Assembly (NCBI RefSeq): GCF_004341085.1
Contig: NZ_SLXW01000009.1
Coordinates: 20,984-84,983 of the forward strand
DNA from: Sphingomonas sp. PP-CE-1G-424
Lineage (GTDB): Bacteria > Pseudomonadota > Alphaproteobacteria > Sphingomonadales > Sphingomonadaceae
Length of the DNA: 64,000 bases
Direction of reading: 5' to 3'
A program made the translations under genes and the position numbers. This document shows positions 42,620 through 50,651 of this stretch, one piece after another. The notes beneath the pieces are model-generated. The model did no database searches. It was not told the DNA's origin and saw nothing but the letters and a program-made list of their open reading frames with translations. Position 1 is the first letter of the stretch. Every line of letters starts with the position of its first letter.

Positions 42620-43629
42620 TTGGTACTCCATGGCGTCGGCATCGTCTTACCTGGGCCGGCACTTCCTGGCGGAAACCAAATCCACTCCCCATGGCCGGGC
42701 AAGACATTTACTCCGTCACTCGACATTTGCGGTCTTGCCGAACCTATCCAGCCCCGCAAGCCTTTTGGTGAGCTTTCAACGTAGCCACCATTGCCGTTCC
42801 AATCGTTCAACACCGCCGAACCGCCGCGCCATTCGGCCTCGTTCGAAGGGATTTCAGCTTGCCAGTATCCGCCATTGGCATCTCGGTCGCTGCCAATTAC
42901 TCTTCGGATTGGCCCTTCATGATCGTCTCCGTTCCACGGCCTGACATCATCCCCGAAGGTCGCAGCCTTTGCAGCGGGCAGCTCCGGATACTCGTCGGCC
43001 GGCGCGGTCAGCTTGGGGTATTCTTCGGCCTTGCGTGCCCTGACAGTCGCGGCTGCATCCATCTCGGACTGCAGCTTTGCATTGTTCGGGACCGCCCCGG
43101 GTTCGGTTTCTCCGAGACGCTTCGGGGAATATGCGAACGGCTTTGGCGTCCCGCGCGCCTCTATCGCTCGCCCAAGCGCCTTCACGCCGATTTGCGCCGC
43201 GCGTGCGAAGCCCGCAGCTTTGATTTCGGCGAACGCCGACGCGGTCGCCCGCGCCAAGCCACCCAGCGCCGAGAGGATGCCGATCACTACCGCGGCAAAG
43301 CGGGCCGCCTCTGACACCTCTGAATGGACAGGTAGACGGGTGACCGTGGCGCCCCCGATGAACACGTTACGCGAACCGCCCACAATGGTGGCGCCGCAAG
43401 TCACTTTGTCGCCGACCCTAGCGGCAGGTATGCCGTTGATGAAGACAGTTCCCGAGTCCTGCGCGATCTCTCCACCGTCGCAGCTCTCTTGGTCGCCAAC
43501 GCGCGAGGCAGCTAGGCCATTGATAGTGACGTTGGGCGATCCCTCGATGATCTTTCCCGATGGCGCCTGCATCGACTTGGCGCCGATCGCTCGACCGATC
43601 TCCTCACCCCGTGAAGCAGGCTGAACCAA
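42616..43629 (-). CDS. PAAR-domain effector with C-terminal toxin domain
   Basis: A 337-residue protein. Residues about 20-100 form a PAAR/DUF4150-type tip domain with triple GSPNVTINGLAASRVGD, SGTVFINGIPAARVGDKVTCG and SRNVFIGGATV repeats, as in proteins capping a type VI VgrG spike. A hydrophobic segment (about 108-135) follows, then a variable linker. The C-terminal 110 residues (WRGGSAVLNDWNGNGGYVE ... GHGEWIWFPPG) look like a polymorphic-toxin domain I cannot name. The start is TTG 43629 or possibly the internal ATG 43572. The next gene is a coupled putative immunity gene. Confidence 0.78.
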   Translation of the reverse strand: MVQPASRGEEIGRAIGAKSMQAPSGKIIEGSPNVTINGLAASRVGDQESCDGGEIAQDSGTVFINGIPAARVGDKVTCGATIVGGSRNVFIGGATVTRLPVHSEVSEAARFAAVVIGILSALGGLARATASAFAEIKAAGFARAAQIGVKALGRAIEARGTPKPFAYSPKRLGETEPGAVPNNAKLQSEMDAAATVRARKAEEYPKLTAPADEYPELPAAKAATFGDDVRPWNGDDHEGPIRRVIGSDRDANGGYWQAEIPSNEAEWRGGSAVLNDWNGNGGYVESSPKGLRGWIGSARPQMSSDGVNVLPGHGEWIWFPPGSAGPGKTMPTPWSTK

Positions 43630-43679
43630 CGCTGTGCCGCTCAGCAGTCTCTAGCGTCGCCAATGACGCGCCTCGCCGC

Positions 43680-44243
43680 CTAGAACGGTAGCATCGAAGG
43701 CCGGCGCGTCACGAACCTAAGGTCGCGGGGCGCCTTCGGCATCGGCAGGCGAAGCGTGATCTCGTTCCCGGCCGCCGCTGCCGTGCTGTTCGAAAAAGGG
43801 CTGAGTTGGGCGTCCACGCGGCGTTCCCCGCCGGCCGGGAGGTCCAAGCTTCCGCTGGCCGTCCCGTTATCGTCCCGCTCCAGAAGGACGCGCGCGTCGT
43901 CATTGTCCGTGCGCTTGTCGAGCAGATCGGTGTCCGTCACGTCGGCGGCGGACATGACCACCGCCTCACCCGCCGGGCCGGTCATCGTCAGCGTGCCGAG
44001 GTCGATACGGACAGCGGTGCGACCGCGATTGGTGTAGACGATCCTCGCCGACTGTCCCCCGGTGTCCGACCAGCGGCCGGTAACCCGCGCCGACACGGCG
44101 TCGGCCCGAACGGTGGCTGAGCGATCACCGTCCGCAGTCTCGGACAGTTGCACGCCCGGCGCCTCCATCGGATCAAGCGGGCCGCCGGTGCTGCGGCTGC
44201 AGGACGCCAGCAACAACGCGGCCATGGCCAGCGCGCGGATCAT
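43680..44243 (-). CDS. Putative lipoprotein of the PAAR locus
   Basis: A 187-residue protein with a lipoprotein signal (MIRALAMAALLLASCSRS; Cys15 as lipid site). The mature part is beta-rich (RIVYTNRGRTAVRIDLGTLTMTGPAGEAVVMS) and shows no family I recognise. Its 5' end overlaps the upstream metallopeptidase-like gene by 4 bp and the PAAR effector starts 51 bp downstream. It could be an anchored immunity or accessory protein for the effectors. Confidence 0.7.
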   Translation of the reverse strand: MIRALAMAALLLASCSRSTGGPLDPMEAPGVQLSETADGDRSATVRADAVSARVTGRWSDTGGQSARIVYTNRGRTAVRIDLGTLTMTGPAGEAVVMSAADVTDTDLLDKRTDNDDARVLLERDDNGTASGSLDLPAGGERRVDAQLSPFSNSTAAAAGNEITLRLPMPKAPRDLRFVTRRPSMLPF

Positions 44244-45106
44244 CCTGCACGCACCAGCTTGGCGACGGGCAGCGCCAAGCGCTGGCGCGTCAGGCTGTGC
44301 GCGCCGCCCAGGTCGCGATCGGGTTTGAGACCGTTACGACGCTGAAACGCCTCAACCGCGTCCAGCGTCGCGCTCTTGCCACGCCCGACTAGGCCATCGG
44401 CGTGGCGTGCCTCTAGATAGCCGAGCGCCACCAACCGGTCCTGCATGGCCTTTACTTGTGGATCGCCGCCGCCTGGAAGCGTGATCGGACGATAGGCGGC
44501 GCCGCGATGCCGCGCGCGGATCACGTCCCGGATATAGGGAAAGCGCGGGTCCCACGGCGATCGGTCGCCGCCGGTCACGCCATCGCCGAAATCGGAGATG
44601 AAGACGCGGCCCGGTCCCGCCGGGCGGATTCGGTCGCGTTCCGGCATGAACCAGCTTTCCACCAACGAGGCCTGTTGCTCAACATTGAAACTGGTCCAGG
44701 GTTTGCCAAGCGCGCTTCGCGGGAATTTGTAGGCGGTGCTGCGATGCGTCCCCCAGCCTCGCCACTTTCGCGTCTTCCAGATGTCACTTACGCCGCTCGA
44801 CAGCTGTGCCCAGATGGATTGACCCATGTAGAATGTCGGCCAGACCCCGTTCTCTCCCTGCCACACATGGCAAAGTTCGTGGATCAATGTGGCCCTGCGC
44901 TCCTTGTCGGTCATCACCCCGCCGAAGCCGTCCTTCCAGTTCACGGTATAGTCGAACTTGCCCGTCGACCCGTCCATACCGGCGAGAGTGACGGCGGAGC
45001 CTAGGTCCAGGTTGGTAAGATAGACGCGATCGAAGGGGATGCTAGCCGCGTACACGGTTCTCGCCAATTGCATTTCCGCCGCGGTAAGCTTTCTTGCCTC
45101 GACCAT
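44240..45106 (-). CDS. Metallopeptidase-like protein with peptidoglycan-binding domain
   Basis: A 288-residue protein. The N-terminal part has a zinc-peptidase-like HELCHVWQGENG motif (about 80-91: HExxH), seen in effector-associated proteins near PAAR genes. The C-terminal part (about 215-285: GGDPQVKAMQDRLVALGYLEARHADGLVGRGKSATLDAVEAFQRRNGL) is a PG_binding_1 domain that would attach it to cell wall. No signal peptide is visible, so delivery through a secretion machine is plausible. ATG 45106 has AGGGGAG about 6 bp upstream. It heads the four-gene PAAR locus and may be an effector acting on cell-wall-proximal targets. Confidence 0.78.
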   Translation of the reverse strand: MVEARKLTAAEMQLARTVYAASIPFDRVYLTNLDLGSAVTLAGMDGSTGKFDYTVNWKDGFGGVMTDKERRATLIHELCHVWQGENGVWPTFYMGQSIWAQLSSGVSDIWKTRKWRGWGTHRSTAYKFPRSALGKPWTSFNVEQQASLVESWFMPERDRIRPAGPGRVFISDFGDGVTGGDRSPWDPRFPYIRDVIRARHRGAAYRPITLPGGGDPQVKAMQDRLVALGYLEARHADGLVGRGKSATLDAVEAFQRRNGLKPDRDLGGAHSLTRQRLALPVAKLVRAG

Positions 45107-45435
45107 ATTGGTCTCCCCTGTACCACGGTGTAACCAACGCTGATCACCTCGGTTCCGTCGTCGCGCTATGGGGCAGGACCCTTGGACAGCCGGCCAGACG
45201 AGACCCGACTGATACCCACATTCACCGACTGGCCGGTCGTCCGCCTGAAAGCGCAGGCGGCAGATCGAGATCAGGGACGTTGTGCACTTTCGCGCGGGAC
45301 GATGCACGAGTACCGGCGGGACGCTTCATGGTGTAATGGGCAGCTATTGCCTGGTCAGCGCCCAAGACCCGGCGGTCGGCTATCGGCCAAAATCACCGTT
45401 CGCGATCGGCAAGGCGGACCCGAGCGCGGACGTAA
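45107..45435. other. Promoter region of the PAAR locus
   Basis: A 329-bp noncoding stretch between the divergent metallopeptidase gene and the Cys-rich gene remnant. I see no repeat or gene in it; it likely holds the promoter of the minus-strand effector operon. Confidence 0.4.
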
Positions 45436-45681
45436 GGCAGTCGCCCATTTGCCGACGTTCCCAATCCCGGCCGCACTGCCTTCACGGACTTTCCACGCAC
45501 CACGCTCGATGCCGCTCACAGCCATTCCGCCAACCATCGAGCGGAGTTGGAGCGTAGCGACGTTTGCGGCTGCTTTTTCTGTTCAAAAACGTGTGCGGTC
45601 AACGACGTAGAGGAGTGGGTCGAGGACGAGAGCGGGACCGCCCTCTGCCCCTATTGCGGCGTCGACTCCGCTTCCGCGTAG
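45436..45681 (+). pseudogene. Cys-rich cytoplasmic protein without a start codon
   Basis: The frame ending at TAG 45681 encodes FPRTTLDAAHSHSANHRAEL, then the Cys-containing LERSDVCGCFFC and CPYCGVDSASA, matching a small cytoplasmic protein family with CGCFxC and CPxCGxDS motifs that could bind zinc. Between the previous in-frame stop (TAA 45433-45435) and this region no ATG, GTG or TTG exists in frame, so the gene appears to have lost its 5' end, although the body is intact. Confidence 0.6.
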
Positions 45682-45842
45682 CCGATCCCGATTTTATCCG
45701 CGCGATGCATGAACGATGGTTCAGCTGACCGTCCGCTAACCTCCCATGTCGGCCGTTCCGCTTCCGCCCACAACTTCGCCGCTCCTACACATAAGCCTGC
45801 ATCCTGATTGCAGACATTCATTCAGCGGTGCACATCGTCGGA

Positions 45843-46262
45843 ATGCGCATCAACCCGCGACCCTTTGCCCACTGCCGCATCGGCTTGGCTGGCATTGCAG
45901 CAGCGATGGTCGGGGCGTGCGGCTCGACTGAACTGCGCCTGCCGTCGTGTTGGCAGGCGAGAGAATTAAAGCAGGGCTCGACCTTTCGTGGAACGGTCCT
46001 GATTCTCGGTGGCGATGACACCCGACCCAGCATGTTTCCCCTGTCGTGCGATGGTGGCGTCGTCACCGATCTACCTGAGGGGTTTACCTTGCCCACGCCA
46101 AGAGGAGCGCCTTTCAGCGAACCGTCAGAACGACGTTTTTTTCAGGCGGATGTCGTTGGCAAGGTGGCGGGCATCGCATTCGATAGGCCGAGCGTCCAAC
46201 TCGAACAAATCGTTCATGTGCGGCCAATTACGCCAAGTTGGCTTCGCGCGAATGGCAGCTAA
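45843..46262 (+). CDS. Putative lipoprotein
   Basis: A 139-residue protein beginning MRINPRPFAHCRIGLAGIAAAMVGACGSTELRLPSCW, with a lipobox-like MVGAC (Cys26) after a hydrophobic core. The remainder has a GTVLILGGDDTRPSMF segment and no family I recognise. ATG 45843 is favoured over GTG 45828 because the signal sequence begins there. It is followed by repeat B. Confidence 0.55.
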   Translation: MRINPRPFAHCRIGLAGIAAAMVGACGSTELRLPSCWQARELKQGSTFRGTVLILGGDDTRPSMFPLSCDGGVVTDLPEGFTLPTPRGAPFSEPSERRFFQADVVGKVAGIAFDRPSVQLEQIVHVRPITPSWLRANGS

Positions 46263-46620
46263 TCACGTCCGAGAAGCCCAAACCTGCCGTTCCGCCTTCC
46301 TTTCAATCAGCGACCGACTAGTCTTTTGATCCCGAAAAGCAGCCGGTCCGCTTTCCTTCCCCATCACGACATTCGCGAGCGGATAGCCGGGCTTCAAAAT
46401 CGGTCATGCGCAAAGATGAACTAGCGTCCGAAGTTGGGAAGCGAGGGAAGGGGCGTGAACGTCCGGTTCTGGGTCAGACCGCGAAGACCGCGGTAAGCTA
46501 CTGTGACATCCGAGGTTTGGGTTTAACCGTAAGTGGTTTTCGTCGTGCGTTGCGTCAAGTTTGCGCGGAGAGGTTGAGCGGGTGGCTCTCCGAGAACCAG
46601 AGAACTTATCGCAGGTTGCT
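46263..46620. repeat. Intergenic region with repeat B (copy 3)
   Basis: The 358-bp gap holds a full copy of repeat B at about 46343-46475 (GGTCCGCTTTCCTTCCCCAT ... AAAATCGGTCATGCGCAAAG ... GAACGTCCGGTTCTGGGTC), the best reference copy in the window, then the promoter region of the CYTH-CHAD gene. Confidence 0.7.
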
Positions 46621-48120
46621 ATGAGTACGAGACGTCGTGGTTTTGCGGGAAGGTATCCAGTGTCGAAGGAAGTCGAGCTGAAGCTGGTATTGGACATCGC
46701 CACGGCCGATGCCTTTGTCAGGTCCGATCTGGTCGGCGGGTCGACGAGCATGCGGCAGATGCAGGCGGTGTATTTCGACACGCCCGATCTCGCGCTCTCC
46801 CGAGGCGGCGTCTCGTTGCGAATCCGGCAGTCCGGCGACACGCGGACGCAGACGATCAAGGCCGCGGACGCGGCGGCGACGGGTCTCTTCGCGCGATCCG
46901 AATGGGAAATGGAGGTGGCCGATGCGACGCCGGTCGTCGATGACCGGACACCTATCCCGGCTCTGCTGGGCGACGAGGCCGGCACCATCGCGCCGATCTT
47001 GACCGTCGCGGTCGAGCGCCTGACATGGACGATCGACAACAGCGAGGCTTCGATCGAACTGGTGTTGGACCGCGGTCACGTTGCTGCGGGTGACCGCCAG
47101 TCGCCAGTCTGCGAACTCGAGCTGGAGTTGAAGCGGGGAGAGCCTGCAGCGTTGTTCACGCTTGCCAAAGCGCTGGCGGCTCAATTTCCCGTCCGTCTGG
47201 GTGTCGTCACCAAGTCCGAGCGTGGCTATGACCTGCTTCGTCCCGCATCCAGGGCGTTCAAGGCGGAGCGGGTCGCGCTGACCCGGACCGCATCCGCGGC
47301 GGACGCTTTTGAGGCGGTCGCCGGCTCGTGCATACGTCAATATCGCCTCAACGAGACTATCCTCCTTACGCAGGCCGACGCGGAAGCGCTTCATCAGGCG
47401 CGCGTGTCGTTACGTCGGCTGCGGTCCGCCTTTTCGATCTTCAAGCCGCTGCTCGATGGCGACGAGATACCGGACTTCCAAAGCGAGCTGCGCTGGCTCG
47501 GCTCGGTACTGGGCGAAGCGCGCGACCTGGACGTGTTGCTGGCGAAGGCGAAGCCCGGTGGCTTGCTGTTCGAGGGGCTCAACCAAGCCCGCGACGCTGC
47601 CTACGTCGAAGTCGACAACGCGCTGGGATCGGACCGGGTTCGTGCGCTGGTGCTCGATCTGACGGAGTGGTTGGCATGTGGTGCATGGCGCACCGCGCAA
47701 TCGACGCGCGATGCACGGGATGCGCCGGCGCGGCACTTCGCGGCGGAGACGCTGCGCGCGCTACGTCGTCGCGTCAGCAAACGTGGTCGGTCGCTTCAGT
47801 CACTGGCGGACGAGGAGCGGCATGAAGTCCGAAAGACCGCCAAGCGGCTCCGCTATGGCACGGAGTTTCTCGGCTCCCTTTTTCCAAACAAGAAGCGCTC
47901 GCGTCGCTACGCAAAGTTCGTAGGGTCACTGGAAAAGCTGCAGGATCAGCTCGGCGCGCTGAACGATATGGCGACGGCGCCGACGGTTCTGGACCGGCTA
48001 GGCCTGCGCGACGATCCGGGTGCTAAGAGCCTGCTGGCGCATCGCAAGAAATCGAAGATCATCGATGCCGCGGCCGAGGCGTATGACGACCTCCTCGATC
48101 GCAAGACGTTCTGGAGCTAG
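46621..48120 (+). CDS. CYTH and CHAD domain protein
   Basis: A 499-residue protein. An N-terminal CYTH (triphosphate tunnel) domain (about 15-205) starts with the EVELKL motif that binds metal-triphosphate, and includes YFDTPDLALSRGGVSLRIRQ and TIKAAD. A C-terminal CHAD domain (about 225-495) has paired conserved His helices (LHQARVSLRRLRSAFSIFKPLL and ERHEVRKTAKRLRYGTEFL). CHAD domains bind polyphosphate granules; the CYTH part may hydrolyse inorganic triphosphate. ATG 46621 is chosen; the frame is open upstream to 46561. Confidence 0.93.
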   Translation: MSTRRRGFAGRYPVSKEVELKLVLDIATADAFVRSDLVGGSTSMRQMQAVYFDTPDLALSRGGVSLRIRQSGDTRTQTIKAADAAATGLFARSEWEMEVADATPVVDDRTPIPALLGDEAGTIAPILTVAVERLTWTIDNSEASIELVLDRGHVAAGDRQSPVCELELELKRGEPAALFTLAKALAAQFPVRLGVVTKSERGYDLLRPASRAFKAERVALTRTASAADAFEAVAGSCIRQYRLNETILLTQADAEALHQARVSLRRLRSAFSIFKPLLDGDEIPDFQSELRWLGSVLGEARDLDVLLAKAKPGGLLFEGLNQARDAAYVEVDNALGSDRVRALVLDLTEWLACGAWRTAQSTRDARDAPARHFAAETLRALRRRVSKRGRSLQSLADEERHEVRKTAKRLRYGTEFLGSLFPNKKRSRRYAKFVGSLEKLQDQLGALNDMATAPTVLDRLGLRDDPGAKSLLAHRKKSKIIDAAAEAYDDLLDRKTFWS

Positions 48121-48130
48121 GGGCGGGGGA

Positions 48131-48787
48131 TCAGCACCCGGCCAGACGATCGAGCGTCGTGCCGATCGGCTGATCGCCCTTGGTGAGTTCGATGATGATC
48201 CGGCCGAGGTCGGGCCGTTCGACGATTGCTGCCAGCGTCGCGGCAACGTCGTCGCGCGAGACGGTGCCGTACGGGATCGCCAGATCCGCCCGGATGCGGC
48301 CAGTCCCGGCATCGTCGCTGAGTGTGCCAGGCCGCAGGATCACATAGTCCAGCCCGCTGGCGACGAGATGCGCGTCCGCCAGCTTCTTGACCCGACTGTA
48401 ATTCTCGAACCCTTCGTTGCGATCGCCGTCCCGCAGGGCGTCGGGGAACGCCGACACGAGCACGAGCCGCGCGACTCCGGCCTGCCGGGCCGCAGCGACG
48501 GCGGTCTCGAGACCACGCCCGTCGATAGCGTTCGTCACGTCGATGCCCGCGCCGCCCGCGCCTGCCGCAAAGACGACCGTGTCGGCAACGCCGATCAACG
48601 CGGCCAGCGCATCCGCGTCGAGTGCGGTGAGATCGCCGAGGACCGGCGTGGCACCGGCGGTGGCCAGCGTATCGGCCTGTTCCGGTTTGCGATGCAGTGC
48701 CAGGATGGTGTGCCCACCCGCCGCGAGAAGCTTGGCGAGCCGCGAGCCGACCTTGCCGGCCGCGCCGATGATGAAAACCTTGGCCAT
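48131..48787 (-). CDS. NAD(P)H-binding SDR-like protein
   Basis: A 218-residue Rossmann protein starting at ATG 48787 (MAKVFIIGAAGKVGSRLAKLLAAGGH) with GAAGKVG as dinucleotide motif. The NYSRVKKLADAHLVASGLDYVILRPGTL and GRIIIELTKGDQPI segments match the NAD(P)-binding_10 group related to YwnB and atypical SDRs. It lacks a clear catalytic Tyr-Lys pair in the usual place (YSRVKK is offset), so it may be a redox sensor rather than a reductase. It converges with the CYTH-CHAD gene, with only 10 bp between. Confidence 0.87.
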   Translation of the reverse strand: MAKVFIIGAAGKVGSRLAKLLAAGGHTILALHRKPEQADTLATAGATPVLGDLTALDADALAALIGVADTVVFAAGAGGAGIDVTNAIDGRGLETAVAAARQAGVARLVLVSAFPDALRDGDRNEGFENYSRVKKLADAHLVASGLDYVILRPGTLSDDAGTGRIRADLAIPYGTVSRDDVAATLAAIVERPDLGRIIIELTKGDQPIGTTLDRLAGC

Positions 48788-48912
48788 TACGGCTCCTGCG
48801 TAGGATTCGAACCCAACCCCGATACCGGTGACCGGTCCTTGCGACAATCTTCCGGGGGTCTGCTTCGGCAGGGCGATGGCGTCGGTGTGGTTGGTGCCTA
48901 TCCTGGCACCAG

Positions 48913-49398
48913 TTACGCAGTGCCTGCGGCGACGGCAGCCTCGATCGCGGCGATGTCGATCTTGTGCATCGTCATCATGGCTGCGAACGCGCGCGCGGCG
49001 ATCGCGGTGTCGGTACTGCCGATCGCTTCGATCAGGACGCGCGGCGTGATCTGCCAGTTCACGCCCCAACGATCCTTGCACCAGCCGCACGCGCTCTCGG
49101 CGCCGCCATTGTCGACGATCGCATTCCAGTAACGGTCGGTCTCCGCCTGGTCGTCGGTATAGACCAGGAACGACACGGCTTGGGTCTGCGGGAACTGAGG
49201 ACCGCCGTTGAGGCCGAGGAACGCCATGCCGCACACCGTGAACTCGACGGTGAGTACGTCACCGAGGCGGCCGTTCGGAAAATCGCCCGGCGCGCGGTGG
49301 ACCGCATCGACGCGACTGTCGGGGAAGGTCGCGGCGTAGAACGTCGCCGCGTCCTCGGCCGTGCCATCGTACCATACACAGGGGGCGATCTTGGTCAT
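48913..49398 (-). CDS. VOC (PhnB-like) protein
   Basis: A 161-residue PhnB-like VOC protein (MTKIAPCVWYDGTAEDAATFYAATFPDSRVDAVHRAPGD ... GMAFLGLNGGPQF ... CGWCKDRWGVNWQITPRVL), long assigned to the 3-demethylubiquinone-9 3-methyltransferase-like group by sequence only. ATG 49398 overlaps the would-be stop of the upstream VOC gene (see the frameshifted neighbour). Part of a minus-strand VOC-VOC-DUF1428 run. Confidence 0.9.
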   Translation of the reverse strand: MTKIAPCVWYDGTAEDAATFYAATFPDSRVDAVHRAPGDFPNGRLGDVLTVEFTVCGMAFLGLNGGPQFPQTQAVSFLVYTDDQAETDRYWNAIVDNGGAESACGWCKDRWGVNWQITPRVLIEAIGSTDTAIAARAFAAMMTMHKIDIAAIEAAVAAGTA

Positions 49399-50179
49399 GC
49401 CGCATCGCCGATCCGCGGGCCGACCATGCCGATTGCGCGCCTGCCGGGTCGCTGACGTTCGCCGAATAGTCGCCGCCGGGAATCTGGTCGGGGCCCTGCA
49501 GGAGCACGCCACCAAGGCCCGTCGCGGTAGCGATCGCGACGTCGATATCGTGGACATAGGCGTACCAGTTCCAGCGTGCAGGGGCGCCGGTGGTTTCGCT
49601 CGACATGACCGCGCCGGGACGGGTCTCGCCGCTGCCCAGGAAGACATATTCACCCATCGGCCCCATCGGCATCGCGCCTTCCTTGGTCCACCCGAACAGC
49701 GTGCCGTAGAAGGCGAGCGCGCCGTCGGGGTCGGGAGTGGCGAGTTCGATCCACACGCCGTGGCCGTGGTGCGGGTCTTGGAGGAACGCGGACGACGGGT
49801 TCGGGCTCGCGCCCGTCATCAGCATGAAGCTGACATGCTGCGGGTCCGTAGCGATCGCGAAGCGGCCGATGCCAGGGATGTCCATCGGCTCGACCTGGAT
49901 CGAGCCGCCCAGTTCCCTGACCTGCGCCGCGGTCGCGTCGACGTCGCTCGCCCCGAAATAGATCGACCAGTCGGGAAGCGACGGCGCGTTCGGCGGCGGT
50001 GTCGCGATGCCTGCGATTGCCGCGCCATCGGGGGCGCTGGCGATCAGATAGGCGCCATGCTCGGGCATGGGCGAGCGCGCGATCGTCCAGCCGATCGTGG
50101 CGCCGTAGAAGTGCCGCGCTTTGGCCTCATCGGCGGTGTTGAGTTCGAACCAGATCGGGGTGCCGTCGGGATTTTGCAT
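49259..50179 (-). CDS. Two-domain VOC protein with a C-terminal frameshift
   Basis: A 306-residue frame starting at ATG 50179 (MQNPDGTPIWFELNTADEAKARHFYGATIGW). Two VOC domains are clear (about 1-120 and 130-250). Just after DQIPGGDYSANVSDPAGAQ the expected ending (FGMVGPRIGDAA, stop at 49395-49397) is found only in another frame, so one base appears to be lost near 49433. The current frame reads through into antisense-like translation of the next VOC gene to 49259. The true gene probably ended at 49395 with its stop overlapping the next ATG. Confidence 0.75.
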   Translation of the reverse strand: MQNPDGTPIWFELNTADEAKARHFYGATIGWTIARSPMPEHGAYLIASAPDGAAIAGIATPPPNAPSLPDWSIYFGASDVDATAAQVRELGGSIQVEPMDIPGIGRFAIATDPQHVSFMLMTGASPNPSSAFLQDPHHGHGVWIELATPDPDGALAFYGTLFGWTKEGAMPMGPMGEYVFLGSGETRPGAVMSSETTGAPARWNWYAYVHDIDVAIATATGLGGVLLQGPDQIPGGDYSANVSDPAGAQSAWSARGSAMRHDQDRPLCMVRWHGRGRGDVLRRDLPRQSRRCGPPRAGRFSERPPR

Positions 50180-50190
50180 CGGCCGTCTCC

Positions 50191-50460
50191 TCATGCATCC
50201 AGGATCGTGGTGAAGCCGCCATAGATCATGCGCTTGCCGTCGAACGGCAGGTTGGCGGGCGGGGTCTGCATCCCCGCGTCCGCCATGACCTTCGGCATGC
50301 CGGCGTCACGAGTCGCCTTGTCCGGCCACTCCACCCAGGAATAGACGACGACCTCGTCACCAATGGCATGCGCCGCGCGGGCATAGTCCGTCTTCTCGCC
50401 CGCGGGAACGTCGTTGCCCCAGGTCTCGACCACGCGGAGCGCGCCGTTCTCGAGGAAGGC
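50191..50460 (-). pseudogene. DUF1428 protein, 5'-truncated
   Basis: The frame AFLENGALRVVETWGNDVPA ... VVYSWVEWPDKATRDAGMPKVM ... FDGKRMIYGGFTTILDA matches the C-terminal 90 residues of DUF1428 (about 117 residues in full). The first 25-30 residues are missing: sequence upstream of about 50460 belongs to an unrelated plus-strand gene tail. GTG 50433 could initiate an 80-residue product, but a deletion junction is the simpler reading. Confidence 0.7.
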
Positions 50461-50651
50461 AGCCGGACAACTCGCAGGTGCTGACCGATCTGTCCTCGAC
50501 CAGCTATGTCGATCTCGACAACGTCGACATCATCAACGCCTTTATAAAGGGCGCCGAGTATCGCAGCATTAAAGTTACCCTTCGCGGCGACATCGCCGGC
50601 AAACGCGCCGCGCAGATCAATGCGCCGTCGAGCGAGGTTCTTTACACATGA
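50461..50651 (+). pseudogene. 3' tail of a SulP-type transporter (STAS region)
   Basis: An open frame without a start (DNSQVLTDLSSTSYVDLDNVDI ... GAEYRSIKVTLRGDIAG ...) ends at TGA 50649-50651, overlapping the carbonic anhydrase ATG (ATGA). The LTDLSSTSYVDLDNVDI and SIKVTLRGDI strands are like the STAS domain at the end of SulP anion transporters, which commonly precede beta-carbonic anhydrases. About 60 residues remain; the transmembrane part is gone. Confidence 0.5.

Noticed and set aside
42616..43629. Type VI secretion cluster
   Set aside because: Only a PAAR protein and possible effectors are present; no Hcp, VgrG, TssB/C or ClpV genes occur in the window.
46404..47039. Minus-strand frame with a DPEPDVHAPSLASQLR peptide that recurs elsewhere
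   Set aside because: The recurring peptide is only the translation of repeat B. Other copies are in different frames or interrupted, so it is not a protein family.
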